From Shewanella sairae (GTDB taxonomy: Bacteria > Pseudomonadota > Gammaproteobacteria > Enterobacterales > Shewanellaceae), in NCBI RefSeq assembly GCF_023283535.1, contig NZ_JAKILT010000035.1:1-55078 (forward strand): 55,078 bases of DNA, read 5' to 3'. Within the stretch, counting starts at the first letter, position 1. Each line of letters starts with the position of its first letter. Under the pieces are notes generated by a model, which searched no databases, was not told the DNA's origin, and worked only from the letters and a program-made list of their open reading frames with translations. A program made the position numbers and the translations under genes. Positions 16,977-26,402 of this stretch are shown in pieces.

Positions 16977-17501
16977 TCAAACCCAAGGCCTGACTCGTTT
17001 TTTATAGTCAATAAACTCCTGACCAAATATTGTTTCAAGTGCGCGTTCTTCCGGCGCAATTTGAAATCGCTGCATATAAAGCATAAAGCCGACAATACCG
17101 AACATGCTGCAAAGTGAGGCTAAATAAACAGCCCATGCACATAAAGCTAATGCCATACCTAAATACATAGGGTTACGGCTGAATTTATACATGCCTGAAG
17201 TGACGAGTGCGGAAGTGGACTCTGGTTTGAGTGGATTAACAGTGGTGCGTGCCTGTCGGAAGCTAATGACGCCAGCGATGGCTGAGGCCATGCCTAAACT
17301 TAACAAACCGTATATGGCTATCTGCCTGATGATGGTTATATTAGCTGTGTAGGCATTCGTTGCAGTTAGGCTTGTGTCAGAGCCTGTAACTTGGGTTAAC
17401 GCGAGAGTTAGCTGTGCAATTGTCCACATAATGATTGCTGCAATGAATGCGACAATAGGTGGCGGGATAGTATTTTCTAATCTGCGAATAAAAATTGGCA
17501 A
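16977..17501 (-). CDS. isoprenylcysteine/phospholipid methyltransferase-family membrane protein
   Basis: 174 residues with about four membrane helices. The C-terminal half has the pattern of the ICMT/PEMT superfamily: LVTSGMYKFSRNPMYLGMAL (the RNPMYLG signature), then EERALETIFGQEFIDYKKRV near the end, where the conserved Glu-Glu pair contributes to the S-adenosylmethionine site in the family. Such bacterial proteins methylate small lipophilic substrates; the substrate here is unknown. Single gene, convergent with the DUF1176/LprI gene. Confidence 0.82.
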   Translation of the reverse strand: MPIFIRRLENTIPPPIVAFIAAIIMWTIAQLTLALTQVTGSDTSLTATNAYTANITIIRQIAIYGLLSLGMASAIAGVISFRQARTTVNPLKPESTSALVTSGMYKFSRNPMYLGMALALCAWAVYLASLCSMFGIVGFMLYMQRFQIAPEERALETIFGQEFIDYKKRVRPWV

Positions 17502-17874
17502 AACTCGTCCTGTGAGTTATCTAAGATGTGAACAAAATAATAGGCTAACCAAGCTTATCAATAAATAGCCTTGCGCTAATTATGAGCTGGCATGTTGACA
17601 ATAGCGTGAAGCGGGGAAAGTTCTTTCATACCTAAAGTGTACAGCTGTTTAGTCTGTTGTTTTTGGTTTATACGCAAATAAACCGAAGATTTAAGCGTAT
17701 CTAGACAGGTGAAAGTGGGGTGTTTTGTTGTTTTTATCCACAACTTTCATACTTATTATGGGGTATTTTGTGGTTATTGCTTGTTAGCGCCAAATTTATT
17801 CGTGATCTAGCTTCAGAATATAACCATAATTAAAACAGGTTTATTAACAATGCTATATCTAGTGTGTAACCAAT

Positions 17875-17893
17875 GGTGATGATAATCATTCTC
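17875..17893 (+). promoter_or_regulatory. Fur box upstream of the dms operon
   Basis: ggtgatgataatcattctc matches the 19-base Fur consensus at 16 of 19 positions, with a perfect left half TGATAAT. It lies about 214 bp before dmsE in the 605-bp gap that must hold the operon promoter. Iron control would fit an operon encoding ten haems plus five iron-sulfur clusters. A lone CRP half-site (TGTGA at 17975) is also present, without a partner half. Confidence 0.6.
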
Positions 17894-18106
17894 GATAGAA
17901 CTCTATCTTATTGTTATTTAGTGTTTTGTTTTGTTTGCGTGTTTATAAGGTTCTTTTGAGATAAATCTTTTTAGTGTGAGCTATTAAACGGTTTTGATAA
18001 AAACGAGCCTTACGCCTCACCTTGTTAGTAGATATGCACAATATTGAATTCAGATATTCTTAAATAATAAAATACCCACTTCGATATACAACCGGCCTGT
18101 AAGTTA

Positions 18107-19081
18107 ATGTCCAGCATAAAAACCATAAAGTCAGTGAATTTTATGGCCAAATTAATGGCTACAAGTTTACTCACTCTGCTCATCAGCGTTGTGCCTGCAC
18201 AAGCGACTCCCTGGGATAAGCTAGATTCAGCTCAACTCGAACAAAAATTAACAGAAAAGTTTAGCGAGGGTAAATACTCTCCAAAAGGCGCTGACTCTTG
18301 TCTTATGTGTCATAAGAAGAGCACTAAAGTCATGGCGATTTTTGACGGTGTTCATGGCGACATGAGTAATAGTAAATCGCCAATGGCGGGAATTCAATGT
18401 GAAGCCTGTCATGGTCCACTAGGGAAGCATAATCGTGGCGGTAAAGAGCCAATGATTAGCTTTAGCCCTGACAGTAAGTTACCTGCCGAAACGCAAAACA
18501 GTGTTTGCCAAGGTTGTCACAATGACCCTAAGCAGATGGCATGGCATAACAGCACTCACAATCTAGAAGAAGTGGCTTGTAGTGATTGTCATAACGTTCA
18601 CGCGGCAAAAGATCCTGCTCTTGACCGTTTAACGGTTAACGACACTTGTACTTCTTGTCATACCCGCGCTAAAGCTGACATGAACAAGCGCTCATCACAC
18701 CCAATGAAGTGGGACCAGATGACGTGTATTGATTGTCACAACCCACACGGATCTATGACCGAAAGCGCGTTGATTAAGCCAAGCCTAAATGAAACTTGTG
18801 CTGAGTGTCATGCCGACAAGCGCGGCCCATTCCTTTGGGAGCATGCGCCGGTAATGGAAGACTGCTCAAGCTGCCATACGCCGCACGGCAGTGTTAACGA
18901 CAACTTACTTAAGTCGCGTACTCCACAGTTATGTCAGCAATGTCACGCAGACGATGGCCACGCAAGTCGCATGACAAGCCAAGCCGGTCTAGATGCATTC
19001 AGTGCTGGTAAGAGTTGTTTAAATTGCCACAGCAAGATCCATGGTTCTAACCATCCTGCTGGCAGCAACTTTGCCCGTTAA
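18107..19081 (+). CDS. dmsE: decaheme c-type cytochrome DmsE
   Basis: 324 residues with ten CxxCH haem-binding motifs (CLMCH, CEACH, CQGCH, CSDCH, CTSCH, CIDCH, CAECH, CSSCH, CQQCH, CLNCH), the MtrA/DmsE family count. A signal peptide ends near AQA/TPWDK. In Shewanella, DmsE carries electrons from the CymA pool through the DmsF barrel to the surface DmsAB enzyme. The first ATG (18107) gives a long N-region; internal ATGs at 18143 or 18155 would give a more ordinary signal peptide, and none has a strong ribosome-binding site. First gene of the operon; dmsF follows within 18 bp. Confidence 0.95.
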   Translation: MSSIKTIKSVNFMAKLMATSLLTLLISVVPAQATPWDKLDSAQLEQKLTEKFSEGKYSPKGADSCLMCHKKSTKVMAIFDGVHGDMSNSKSPMAGIQCEACHGPLGKHNRGGKEPMISFSPDSKLPAETQNSVCQGCHNDPKQMAWHNSTHNLEEVACSDCHNVHAAKDPALDRLTVNDTCTSCHTRAKADMNKRSSHPMKWDQMTCIDCHNPHGSMTESALIKPSLNETCAECHADKRGPFLWEHAPVMEDCSSCHTPHGSVNDNLLKSRTPQLCQQCHADDGHASRMTSQAGLDAFSAGKSCLNCHSKIHGSNHPAGSNFAR

Positions 19082-19098
19082 GTCTAGGAGTGACAAAT

Positions 19099-21123
19099 AT
19101 GCGTTTAATTAAACCTTTTTCATTAAACCTGATCACCCTAGCGTTATTGGGTGCAGGTTCTAGCGTGTATGCGGCAGACTTTGGTGTGCAAAACGCCAAT
19201 ATCGCCGCAGGTAAAACCGCAAACTATCAATGTAAGCGTTGTGTTGAAACCCAAGGCTACACAGGTAGTGTTGGCGTGAGTGTTGGTGCGGTTGATGCAG
19301 ATGACAACCATGCCATCAATCAGTTTGGCACCGGTGAAGACGGTGCTATTGCTGGGGTGAATGCCGATCTTGCTTATCAGCAAAGTGGCTACAAAGCGAA
19401 AGTTCAAGCTCATCAGTTGGGTATGGATAACGGCTTTGTGACTATGGAAGCAGGTAAGAGCGGTCACTATAAGCTTGATGTCGATTACCAAACGATTACT
19501 ACGAACCAAGGCAGTAATGCTTCGACCAATCTTTGGCAAAACAATGGCATGCTAACGCCAAGCGATCAAACTCGCGTATTGGATTTAGCCTTACAAAGAC
19601 AGCGCAGTGGTATTGGTTTTGAATATGACTTCTCTGAAGTATTAGGCCTTGGCCTAAGCAGCTATGCACGCTATGACCGTGAAGATAAAACCGGTCACCG
19701 CAGCGCAAGTCTAATCAGTCCAAGCCCAACTAACTTTGCTGAAGCTGTTGATGAAACTACTGATAAATTCAGTGCCGGTGTGGTACTTGATGGCGCTAAC
19801 TGGTTGTCAGAGCTGAGCTACAACGGCTCACGCTACGACAACAACATGAGCGATTTAAGTCTGCCATATGCCTATGACGTTTATAGCGCAACGCCAGATA
19901 ACCAAGCGCACCAAGTGTCTTTGTCTGGTCAATACCGTTTAGCTTCGAGTGTATTTAGCGGTCGTGTGGTAACAGGTCGTATGATCCAAGATCAAGACCT
20001 TATACAGATGAGCGGCAACCCAATTCAAAACTGGGACGGTCAGGTTGATACCTTAAGCTCAAATCTAGCAGCAAGCACGCGAGTAAGCAGTCGCTTACGT
20101 CTAGGTGCAAGCTATGACTACAGCAAGCGTGATAATCGCTCATCGGTATTTGACTTTGCTCAATACGAGTTCAATTCAATGTCAGGTGCGTTTAAACAAA
20201 ACGTGCCAATGGATATTGAGCGTCAAACTTTTAAAACCAATGCTAGCTACCGTATTGCCAGTGGTTACCGCTTACAAGCAGGTTACGATTACAAACAAGT
20301 TGAGCGTAGCTACGGTGAGCGTGAAGAAACCCGTGACAATGAGTTTTGGAGCAAGCTAAACATCCGTGCGATTGACAAGCTTACCCTAGATTTTGGTGTC
20401 AGCTATGGCGAGCGTGGCGGTAGTGACTACCAAGCTAATGAGCTAACTAGCGACGAAACCGAGTCGTTAATGCGTAAGTACAACCTTGCCGATCGCAAGC
20501 GCACAGAAGTTAACGCCAGAGCAAGCTATACCCCGCTTGAATGGTTAACTTTCGATGTTAGCACTTACTACGCCAACGATGACTATGACGCAACTGAAAT
20601 CGGTCTGACTCAGGCTAAAGATTACGGTTACGACATGAATGTTCATATTCAAGTTGCTGAGCCGTTGTCAGTGTATGCATTCGCTGGTCAGCAGTGGATT
20701 GATTCAGACCAAAACGGTGACCAAGCGTCAGTTTGGCACACTGAAGTTAATGACGAGTTCATTAACTTAGGTTTGGGGGCTACTTACTCCGGCTTAATGG
20801 ATGGCAGATTAATTTTAGGTAGTGATTATCTATTTGCTAACTCGTCAAGCAACACCGGTGTTAACGGCTACAACACTGGTAACTCAAATACCAATGCTTA
20901 TGGCAGCTATTACTCGTACAACCACAGTGTGAGTTTATACGGCCAATACCTGATCTCTGAGCAAATGGCTGTCAAGTTGGCTTACCAGTTTGAACGTTAT
21001 TTTGATACCGACAGTGCTGCGGTCACTCCCGATAGCATTCCAGGTTTAGTGACCTTGGGTGACCTGAACCACAATTACAACGCCCATCAACTGATGTTGA
21101 CCTTCAGCTACAAGCTGAAATAA
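19099..21123 (+). CDS. dmsF: outer-membrane beta-barrel DmsF (MtrB/PioB family)
   Basis: 674 residues from the ATG at 19099, 9 bases after AGGAG; an in-frame GTG at 19090 is too close to it. The signal peptide ends near VYA/ADFG. The mature N-terminus has the CxxC pair (YQCKRCVE, about 45) typical of the MtrB group of metal-reducing Shewanella proteins. The rest is a long barrel of alternating strands ending in LMLTFSYKLK. It should sheathe DmsE so that electrons cross the outer membrane. Codon use and spacing match its neighbours in the operon. Confidence 0.93.
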   Translation: MRLIKPFSLNLITLALLGAGSSVYAADFGVQNANIAAGKTANYQCKRCVETQGYTGSVGVSVGAVDADDNHAINQFGTGEDGAIAGVNADLAYQQSGYKAKVQAHQLGMDNGFVTMEAGKSGHYKLDVDYQTITTNQGSNASTNLWQNNGMLTPSDQTRVLDLALQRQRSGIGFEYDFSEVLGLGLSSYARYDREDKTGHRSASLISPSPTNFAEAVDETTDKFSAGVVLDGANWLSELSYNGSRYDNNMSDLSLPYAYDVYSATPDNQAHQVSLSGQYRLASSVFSGRVVTGRMIQDQDLIQMSGNPIQNWDGQVDTLSSNLAASTRVSSRLRLGASYDYSKRDNRSSVFDFAQYEFNSMSGAFKQNVPMDIERQTFKTNASYRIASGYRLQAGYDYKQVERSYGEREETRDNEFWSKLNIRAIDKLTLDFGVSYGERGGSDYQANELTSDETESLMRKYNLADRKRTEVNARASYTPLEWLTFDVSTYYANDDYDATEIGLTQAKDYGYDMNVHIQVAEPLSVYAFAGQQWIDSDQNGDQASVWHTEVNDEFINLGLGATYSGLMDGRLILGSDYLFANSSSNTGVNGYNTGNSNTNAYGSYYSYNHSVSLYGQYLISEQMAVKLAYQFERYFDTDSAAVTPDSIPGLVTLGDLNHNYNAHQLMLTFSYKLK

Positions 21124-21162
21124 GTCGATTCAGATATTAATAAGTTTGAGGAAAACAAGATT

Positions 21163-23673
21163 ATGGAACGTAGAAGTTTCTTAAAAATGAGTGCCGCGCT
21201 GGGCTGCGCCGCAACAGTTACCGGCTGTAATTCAAGCTCTGATGATGCCAATGTTATTCCGCCACAGCCGCCAGTAACTGACGAAGTGGTGAACTGGTCA
21301 TCTTGCCTAGTTAACTGTGGTTCTAACTGTCCAATTAAGGTTTTTACTAAAGACGGTATCGTAACCCGTGTCGAAACTGACCACCAAGTAACCGATGAGT
21401 ACGGATTACATGAAGTACGTGCTTGTGCGCGTGGTCGTTCACTACGTCAAAGAAACTACGCTGTTGACCGTCTAAAGACACCAATGAAGCGTGTTGGCGA
21501 GCGTGGTAAAGCTGAATTCGTACCAATTAGCTGGGACGAAGCAACTAGCATTATCGCTGAAAAGCTTGCTGCTGTTTACGCACAAGAAAATGGTGCTAAG
21601 TCAGTATTCCGTAGCTACGGTTCTGGTGCTTACTACGGTTTTGCATCAAATGCGTGTTTCAACCGTCTATTTAACCTAAACGGCGGTTACCTTAATGCTT
21701 ATGGTAACTACTCTTGGGCGCAGCAGATGGAAGCGGCGAAGCACACTTTCGGTACTGGCAGTACTGCTGGTTCGTCAACGATTACTATCGAAGACAGTGA
21801 CTTCTTCTTAGGCGTGGCTTACAACCCAAGCGAAATCCGTCAGTCGGGTTCTGGTGAAGGTTACGATTACCTACAGGCGCTACAAAGAAACAACGGCCTA
21901 GAAGTGGTGATGATTGATCCTCGTTACACTGACTCTATGTTAGGTAAAGAATCAAGCTGGTTACCAATTCGTCCAGGTACAGATGCTGCGTTTGCTGAAG
22001 CGGTTGCTTATGTGATGATCAACCATGCTAACTTTGCGGGTCAATCGCTACCGTTTGTACTTGAGCATTCAGTGGGTTTCAACAAGCAGTCAATTGAAGA
22101 TCAAAAAGCGATTTTTGCAGCGAGCAGCGATGCCACTGACCAAGAATACGCTAAAGTGATGAATTCAGATGAAAACTACCAAGACTACATTCTAGGTCAA
22201 GGTATTTACACTGACGCTAAAACACCTGAGTGGGCTGAAAAAATCTGTGGTATTTCTGCAGAGAAAATCCGCTATATCGCTGGCAAGCTAATGACAGCTA
22301 AAGCACCTTACATTGTTGTGGGCGCTGGCGTTAACCGTCAAGCAAACGGCGAGCAAAGCATGCGTTCTCTATACATGCTATCAGTGCTAACCGGTAAGCT
22401 AGGTACTCGCGGTGCATCAAACGGTGAATTGCCATACATGAGCAGTATGTCTCGTGCAGGTATTCCAACAGGTAGCAACCCAGTTAAAGAAAGCATCTCT
22501 TTCTTCACTTGGTCTGAAGCGATTAACCATGGCGAAACCATGACGGCGCGTAGCCACGGTATTCGCGGCACTGATGGCCTTGATACGCCACTTGGCGCTA
22601 ACATCAAGTTCATTCTGTCTGCATCTGATAGCTCGCTACTGAACCAGCACGCTGAAATCAACAATACGGCTGATATCTTCCGTAATGCTGAAGACTTATT
22701 CATCGTATCGTGTGATTGCTGGATGACGCCTGGCGCTAAGTTTGCTGACATCATCCTACCTGACACTAGCTGGTTAGAATCAAACGACTTAGTTAACGAT
22801 TCATATGCTTCTGGTTCATTAGGTTACCTAACTGCAATGTCTTCTTCTGTTGAGACAATGTGGGATTGTAAGTCTATGTACGAAGCGGCAGCGATGATCG
22901 CCGACAAGATGGGCGTTGGTGCTGGCTTTAGAGATGGCAAGAACGAAGATGAGTGGTTAGAAGAGCTTTACCAAAGCACTAAAGCTAACAGCAATAACAT
23001 CGGTGTTTCTCCTGCGTTCCCGGCCACTTACAAAGAAGCACAAGAAATTGGTTTCTTCCGTAAGAACATGAACGACAACCACGTTGCACTGCAAAGCTTC
23101 GTTAAAGAAGGCAAAGCGCTTTCAACACCAAGTGGCAAGATTGAAATCTACTCTGCTGAACTTGCATGGCGCGCGGCTAACTGGGATCAAGAGTCTGAGA
23201 CAAAGGTTAAGGGTGACACCATCACAGCTATTCCACAGTACACAGTAACGTGGGACGGTTATGAAGATGAAGGCACTAAAGAAGATTACCCAATTCAGTT
23301 AGCGGGTTACCACACTAAGGGCCGTACTCACTCAAGCTACCACAACGTACCTTGGTTACGTGAAGCCGTAGAAGACGCAGTTTGGGTTAACCCAATGGAC
23401 GGCGCTAAACACGGTTTAAGCTCTGGCGACAAGGTTGAGATGTACAACGAGCGTGGCTCAATTGAAGTGACTGTACGTATCACACCACGTGTTGCTCCTG
23501 GTGTATTTGCCCTAGGACAAGGTGCTTGGTACAACCCAGGCAACAAGCGAGGCAGCACTGGTCATATCGTTGACGAAGGCGGCGCAATCAACTCGTTAAC
23601 TCGCTACCAGCCTAGCCCTGTCGCTAAAGGTAACCCACAGCACACTATTCGTGTTGCCATTAAAAAGATTTAA
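21163..23673 (+). CDS. dmsA: extracellular DMSO reductase catalytic subunit DmsA
   Basis: 836-residue molybdopterin oxidoreductase. The N-terminus combines a Tat motif (RRSFLK, 3-8) with a lipobox (TVTGC, Cys22), fitting export followed by lipid anchoring at the cell surface as known for Shewanella DmsA. A [4Fe-4S] site is formed by Cys48, Cys52, Cys56 and Cys88 (CLVNCGSNC, then ACARGR). The candidate molybdenum ligand is Ser184 in NAYGNYSWAQ, the position of serine in the DMSO reductase family. The C-terminus has the cofactor-binding ALGQGAWYNPG and INSLT segments. It probably reduces DMSO as a respiratory acceptor; a related S- or N-oxide cannot be excluded. Confidence 0.95.
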   Translation: MERRSFLKMSAALGCAATVTGCNSSSDDANVIPPQPPVTDEVVNWSSCLVNCGSNCPIKVFTKDGIVTRVETDHQVTDEYGLHEVRACARGRSLRQRNYAVDRLKTPMKRVGERGKAEFVPISWDEATSIIAEKLAAVYAQENGAKSVFRSYGSGAYYGFASNACFNRLFNLNGGYLNAYGNYSWAQQMEAAKHTFGTGSTAGSSTITIEDSDFFLGVAYNPSEIRQSGSGEGYDYLQALQRNNGLEVVMIDPRYTDSMLGKESSWLPIRPGTDAAFAEAVAYVMINHANFAGQSLPFVLEHSVGFNKQSIEDQKAIFAASSDATDQEYAKVMNSDENYQDYILGQGIYTDAKTPEWAEKICGISAEKIRYIAGKLMTAKAPYIVVGAGVNRQANGEQSMRSLYMLSVLTGKLGTRGASNGELPYMSSMSRAGIPTGSNPVKESISFFTWSEAINHGETMTARSHGIRGTDGLDTPLGANIKFILSASDSSLLNQHAEINNTADIFRNAEDLFIVSCDCWMTPGAKFADIILPDTSWLESNDLVNDSYASGSLGYLTAMSSSVETMWDCKSMYEAAAMIADKMGVGAGFRDGKNEDEWLEELYQSTKANSNNIGVSPAFPATYKEAQEIGFFRKNMNDNHVALQSFVKEGKALSTPSGKIEIYSAELAWRAANWDQESETKVKGDTITAIPQYTVTWDGYEDEGTKEDYPIQLAGYHTKGRTHSSYHNVPWLREAVEDAVWVNPMDGAKHGLSSGDKVEMYNERGSIEVTVRITPRVAPGVFALGQGAWYNPGNKRGSTGHIVDEGGAINSLTRYQPSPVAKGNPQHTIRVAIKKI

Positions 23674-23687
23674 GAGAGTAGTTAATT

Positions 23688-24353
23688 ATGACTGAAGCAA
23701 CTCAATACGGTTTTTACGTCGACAGCACTAAGTGTACTGGCTGTAAAGCGTGTCATGTATCTTGTAAAGACCGTCAAGGTAACGAGATCCGTAACAATAC
23801 CAACCCTGAACAAAATGGCGTACCTGCGCTAAATGGTGTGACTTGGCGCCGTGTGTACGAATACGGTGGCGGACAATGGACTGAAGGTCAAAATGGCTGT
23901 TTTGAGCAAAGTGTATTTGCTTACTATATGTCTATTGGTTGTAACCACTGTTCTGAGCCTGTGTGTGTTAAAGCTTGCCCGACGGGTGCAATGCATAAAC
24001 GCCGCGAAGATGGTCTAGTACACGTTGCACAAGATCTATGTATCGGTTGTGAGAGCTGTGCTCGTGCATGTCCTTACGATGCACCACAAATTGACCGTGA
24101 ACGTAAAGTCATGACCAAGTGTGATGGTTGTTTCGAGCGCATCGCTGAAGGCCGTAAGCCTGTATGTGTTGAGTCTTGTCCGCTACGTGCACTAGACTTT
24201 GACACTATGGATAACCTACGCGCTAAATATGGTAACGGCGATGGTCACATTGCACCATTACCACCTGAATCAATCACTTCACCAAACCTTATCATCAAGG
24301 CGAACGTGAATGGTGGACAAGGCGGCGATATCCTAAACCCAACTGAAGTATAA
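23688..24353 (+). CDS. dmsB: DMSO reductase iron-sulfur subunit DmsB
   Basis: 221 residues with sixteen cysteines in four [4Fe-4S] ferredoxin-type motifs: CTGCKACHVSCKD, CNHCSEPVCVKACP, CIGCESCARACP and CDGCFERIAEGRKPVCVESCP-like. It relays electrons between the DmsEF conduit and DmsA. No signal peptide, as expected if it is exported by hitchhiking on the Tat signal of DmsA. It starts 14 bp after dmsA. A membrane subunit DmsC is absent, as in the other extracellular-type operons. Confidence 0.95.
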   Translation: MTEATQYGFYVDSTKCTGCKACHVSCKDRQGNEIRNNTNPEQNGVPALNGVTWRRVYEYGGGQWTEGQNGCFEQSVFAYYMSIGCNHCSEPVCVKACPTGAMHKRREDGLVHVAQDLCIGCESCARACPYDAPQIDRERKVMTKCDGCFERIAEGRKPVCVESCPLRALDFDTMDNLRAKYGNGDGHIAPLPPESITSPNLIIKANVNGGQGGDILNPTEV

Positions 24354-24433
24354 TTTCAGTTTTTGGTTAGTTATCTAACTTACTGTTAAGTTATTTAAGC
24401 TATCAAGCATTCGTATTTAAGGATCACAAGCGC

Positions 24434-24453
24434 AGCGGGCTGCAAGGCCCGCT
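24434..24453 (+). promoter_or_regulatory. GC-rich hairpin in the dmsB-dmsG gap
   Basis: AGCGGGC-TGCAAG-GCCCGCT makes a perfect 7-bp, all but one pair GC, stem-loop 18 bases before the dmsG start. There is no T-run after it, so it is not a standard terminator. It could be a processing or transcript-stability element that lowers or separates dmsG expression. Confidence 0.5.
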
Positions 24454-24471
24454 TAACTTGTAAGGTAAATT

Positions 24472-25182
24472 ATGTCTTCAAAATCTGAGTCGTTAAGTCA
24501 TTCATCTATTGCTGCCGTGGACTTTGTCGAGTACCAAGGGCTAGCACGAATACTGCATCATTGTCTTATTCGTTATCCCGAGGCTGGTTTTATCGACGGA
24601 CTAAAAGAGTGTGATGTGGCTGGCAGTTGGCCAGAGTTTGGCGGGCGCGAGCAAAATTACACTGGTCGTCAATTGCTGGGCGATTTTTTACAGCAATGGT
24701 CGAGTGACGTGAGCGCGGAAGATGCAGAGAAGGCATTAATTACCTTAAAGCTGGACTACGGCCAACTTTTCTTCGGACCTGGCGAACCGACAGCTGTGCC
24801 GCAAGGCTCAGTCTACTTGTGTGAAGAGCAGTTAATTAACGATAGAACCACGGTTGAACTGATGGATTTTTATCGGGCTCATGGCGTTGAGTTGCAGCTT
24901 GATTACAAGCAGCCCATCGACCATATTGGTTTGTTTTTCGCTGTACTTGATCAAACATTTGGTCGTTTGCAGAGCGAAACAGATAACCAAGCTTTGATCC
25001 GCTTTACTCAAGTGTTATTACAGCAGCACCTATTACCTTGGGCAATGCGTTGCTGTGAGTTAGCTGTAGAGCATGCCAACACCGATTTTTATCGCGGTAT
25101 TGGTTTGCTAACTACAGACTTCTCATTGCAACTGCAACAAGACTTCCAAGTGCTAGCACTGGATAAACGCTTGTTCCGCTAA
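24472..25182 (+). CDS. dmsG: TorD/DmsD-family chaperone DmsG
   Basis: 236 residues, all-helical, no signal peptide. It has TorD-family features: an LKLDYGQLFFGPGEPTAVPQ block (Y-x-x-LF-x-GP signature) and EEQL(I) followed by a helix with VELMDFYRAHGVEL and DYKQPIDHIGL. These chaperones bind the Tat signal of the molybdoenzyme and hold it for cofactor insertion before export. Its position after dmsAB supports DmsA as client. AAGG precedes the ATG. It is separated from dmsB by 118 bp that contain a hairpin, so it may be expressed at a lower level. Confidence 0.93.
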   Translation: MSSKSESLSHSSIAAVDFVEYQGLARILHHCLIRYPEAGFIDGLKECDVAGSWPEFGGREQNYTGRQLLGDFLQQWSSDVSAEDAEKALITLKLDYGQLFFGPGEPTAVPQGSVYLCEEQLINDRTTVELMDFYRAHGVELQLDYKQPIDHIGLFFAVLDQTFGRLQSETDNQALIRFTQVLLQQHLLPWAMRCCELAVEHANTDFYRGIGLLTTDFSLQLQQDFQVLALDKRLFR

Positions 25183-25205
25183 TACGTTAGCGGTGATGTG
25201 AGTAC

Positions 25206-25242
25206 TAAAAAGCCCGTAAATTTAATTTACGGGCTTTTTTTA
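25206..25242 (+). terminator. strong terminator ending the dms operon (bidirectional)
   Basis: AAAAAGCCCGTAAATT-TAA-TTTACGGGCTTTTTTT: a long stem, A-run before and T-run after. It terminates dms on the plus strand and can also serve the minus-strand gene at 25292. Confidence 0.92.
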
Positions 25243-25291
25243 TGTGTCTTGAGACTCGCGTATTATTGGCGTAAGTTGCCTGATAAAAACC

Positions 25292-25789
25292 TTAGTTAAA
25301 ACTACCCATATTGCGGCTTGATTGGCGTTTTTCGCTGCGTACTTGTTCTAGTTGGGTATTGATTGTCTGTAATAACTGGCAAAGTTGTTTTGCATTATCA
25401 TCGAGTAGCGCTGCAGGATTTTGATTATCTGCGCTTGGGGTGATTAATGACTGGCTCCATTGGTAGCCGATAGTTAACACTAAATGCTCTGATTGATTGA
25501 GTTCGCTTTGCTCAATCTCTTTGACAAATAATAAACGGCTCGCAGCAAACAAGCAGTGCAGGGCAAGTTCATTAGCCAAGGGCGTTTGTTCATCGCTTGT
25601 CATAGCTGGCAGCCACACAGGTTCTCCTTCAGCAAAAACTAATGCCGAAATCGTGTTGGTCACTGTGCTAAGAGAAGTCGCACCACCAAACAGTTGCACC
25701 ACTTTTTCTGATTTTTGCAGTGTCAGGGCTAAGCGACTAGCAAGGATGGACTTACTCCATTGTTGCCCTAAAGAACGTCTTAACGTCAT
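25292..25789 (-). CDS. hypothetical protein
   Basis: 165 residues, no signal peptide or membrane helix. The N-terminal part is basic, and the rest is helical with Ser/Gln-rich stretches. A C-terminal helix (LLQTINTQLEQVRSEK) may form a coiled coil. I do not recognise the family. It faces the dms operon across a shared terminator. Confidence 0.55.
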   Translation of the reverse strand: MTLRRSLGQQWSKSILASRLALTLQKSEKVVQLFGGATSLSTVTNTISALVFAEGEPVWLPAMTSDEQTPLANELALHCLFAASRLLFVKEIEQSELNQSEHLVLTIGYQWSQSLITPSADNQNPAALLDDNAKQLCQLLQTINTQLEQVRSEKRQSSRNMGSFN

Positions 25790-25979
25790 CTCATCAAAAT
25801 CTCATATAAACAGCCTCATCATAGAGGCTAAACCAAGCTGAGAGATAAGTTTAGCATTTTGGCAATTAGCCCGATGTGCTAGGTGCAGCATTATCGGATT
25901 AAGATGCTAAATTCACTAGGTCTGCGGCACATTTCTGTTAAAATCCTGCCTCTATTTTGATGAATTTTAAGGTTCCCCA

Positions 25980-26330
25980 ATGGATATTCAACGTGTTAAC
26001 CCATGTGCAAATTGGTCAGATGCGACCGTGTTTAATAACATGGTGCATTTTGTCGAAATTGCAGCTGATGTAGAAGGCGATATGCTTAGCCAAGCAGAGC
26101 AAGTTTTTGCTCAAGCAGAAGCGACACTTGCCAGTGTGGGTAGCGATAAGTCTCGTTTGCTATCAGTGACTATTTACGTGACAGATTTTGCCAACGTAGC
26201 GGTATTTAACCAAGCATGGCAGGCATGGTTACCTGAAGGATGCGCGCCTAGCCGTGCATGTTTAAAGGTAGAGCTTGCTGATCCAAGCTACCTTGTTGAA
26301 ATCGCTTTTGTGGCTGCGGTTAAGGCCTAG
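25980..26330 (+). CDS. RidA/YjgF-family protein, YoaB-like
   Basis: 116 residues, typical single-domain RidA length. The pattern resembles the E. coli YoaB subgroup: NPCANWSDATVFNNMVHFVE near the start, LLSVTIYVTDFANVAVFNQA in the middle, and SRACLKVELADPSYLVEI near the end, including the arginine that binds substrate carboxylate in RidA. Family members deaminate reactive enamines and imines. Which substrate applies in this subgroup is uncertain. ATG with AAGG upstream; stands alone. Confidence 0.88.
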   Translation: MDIQRVNPCANWSDATVFNNMVHFVEIAADVEGDMLSQAEQVFAQAEATLASVGSDKSRLLSVTIYVTDFANVAVFNQAWQAWLPEGCAPSRACLKVELADPSYLVEIAFVAAVKA

Positions 26331-26402
26331 TTTTAAAGCTTAATTTAAAGCTTAATTTAAGGATTAGTTTTAAAATTAGCTATGGCTATCATTATGCGTC
26401 GG

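Noticed and set aside
26333..26360. 12-base tandem repeat (AAAGCTTAATTT twice)
   Set aside because: Only two copies in AT-rich intergenic DNA; too short to be a CRISPR, iteron set or meaningful repeat.
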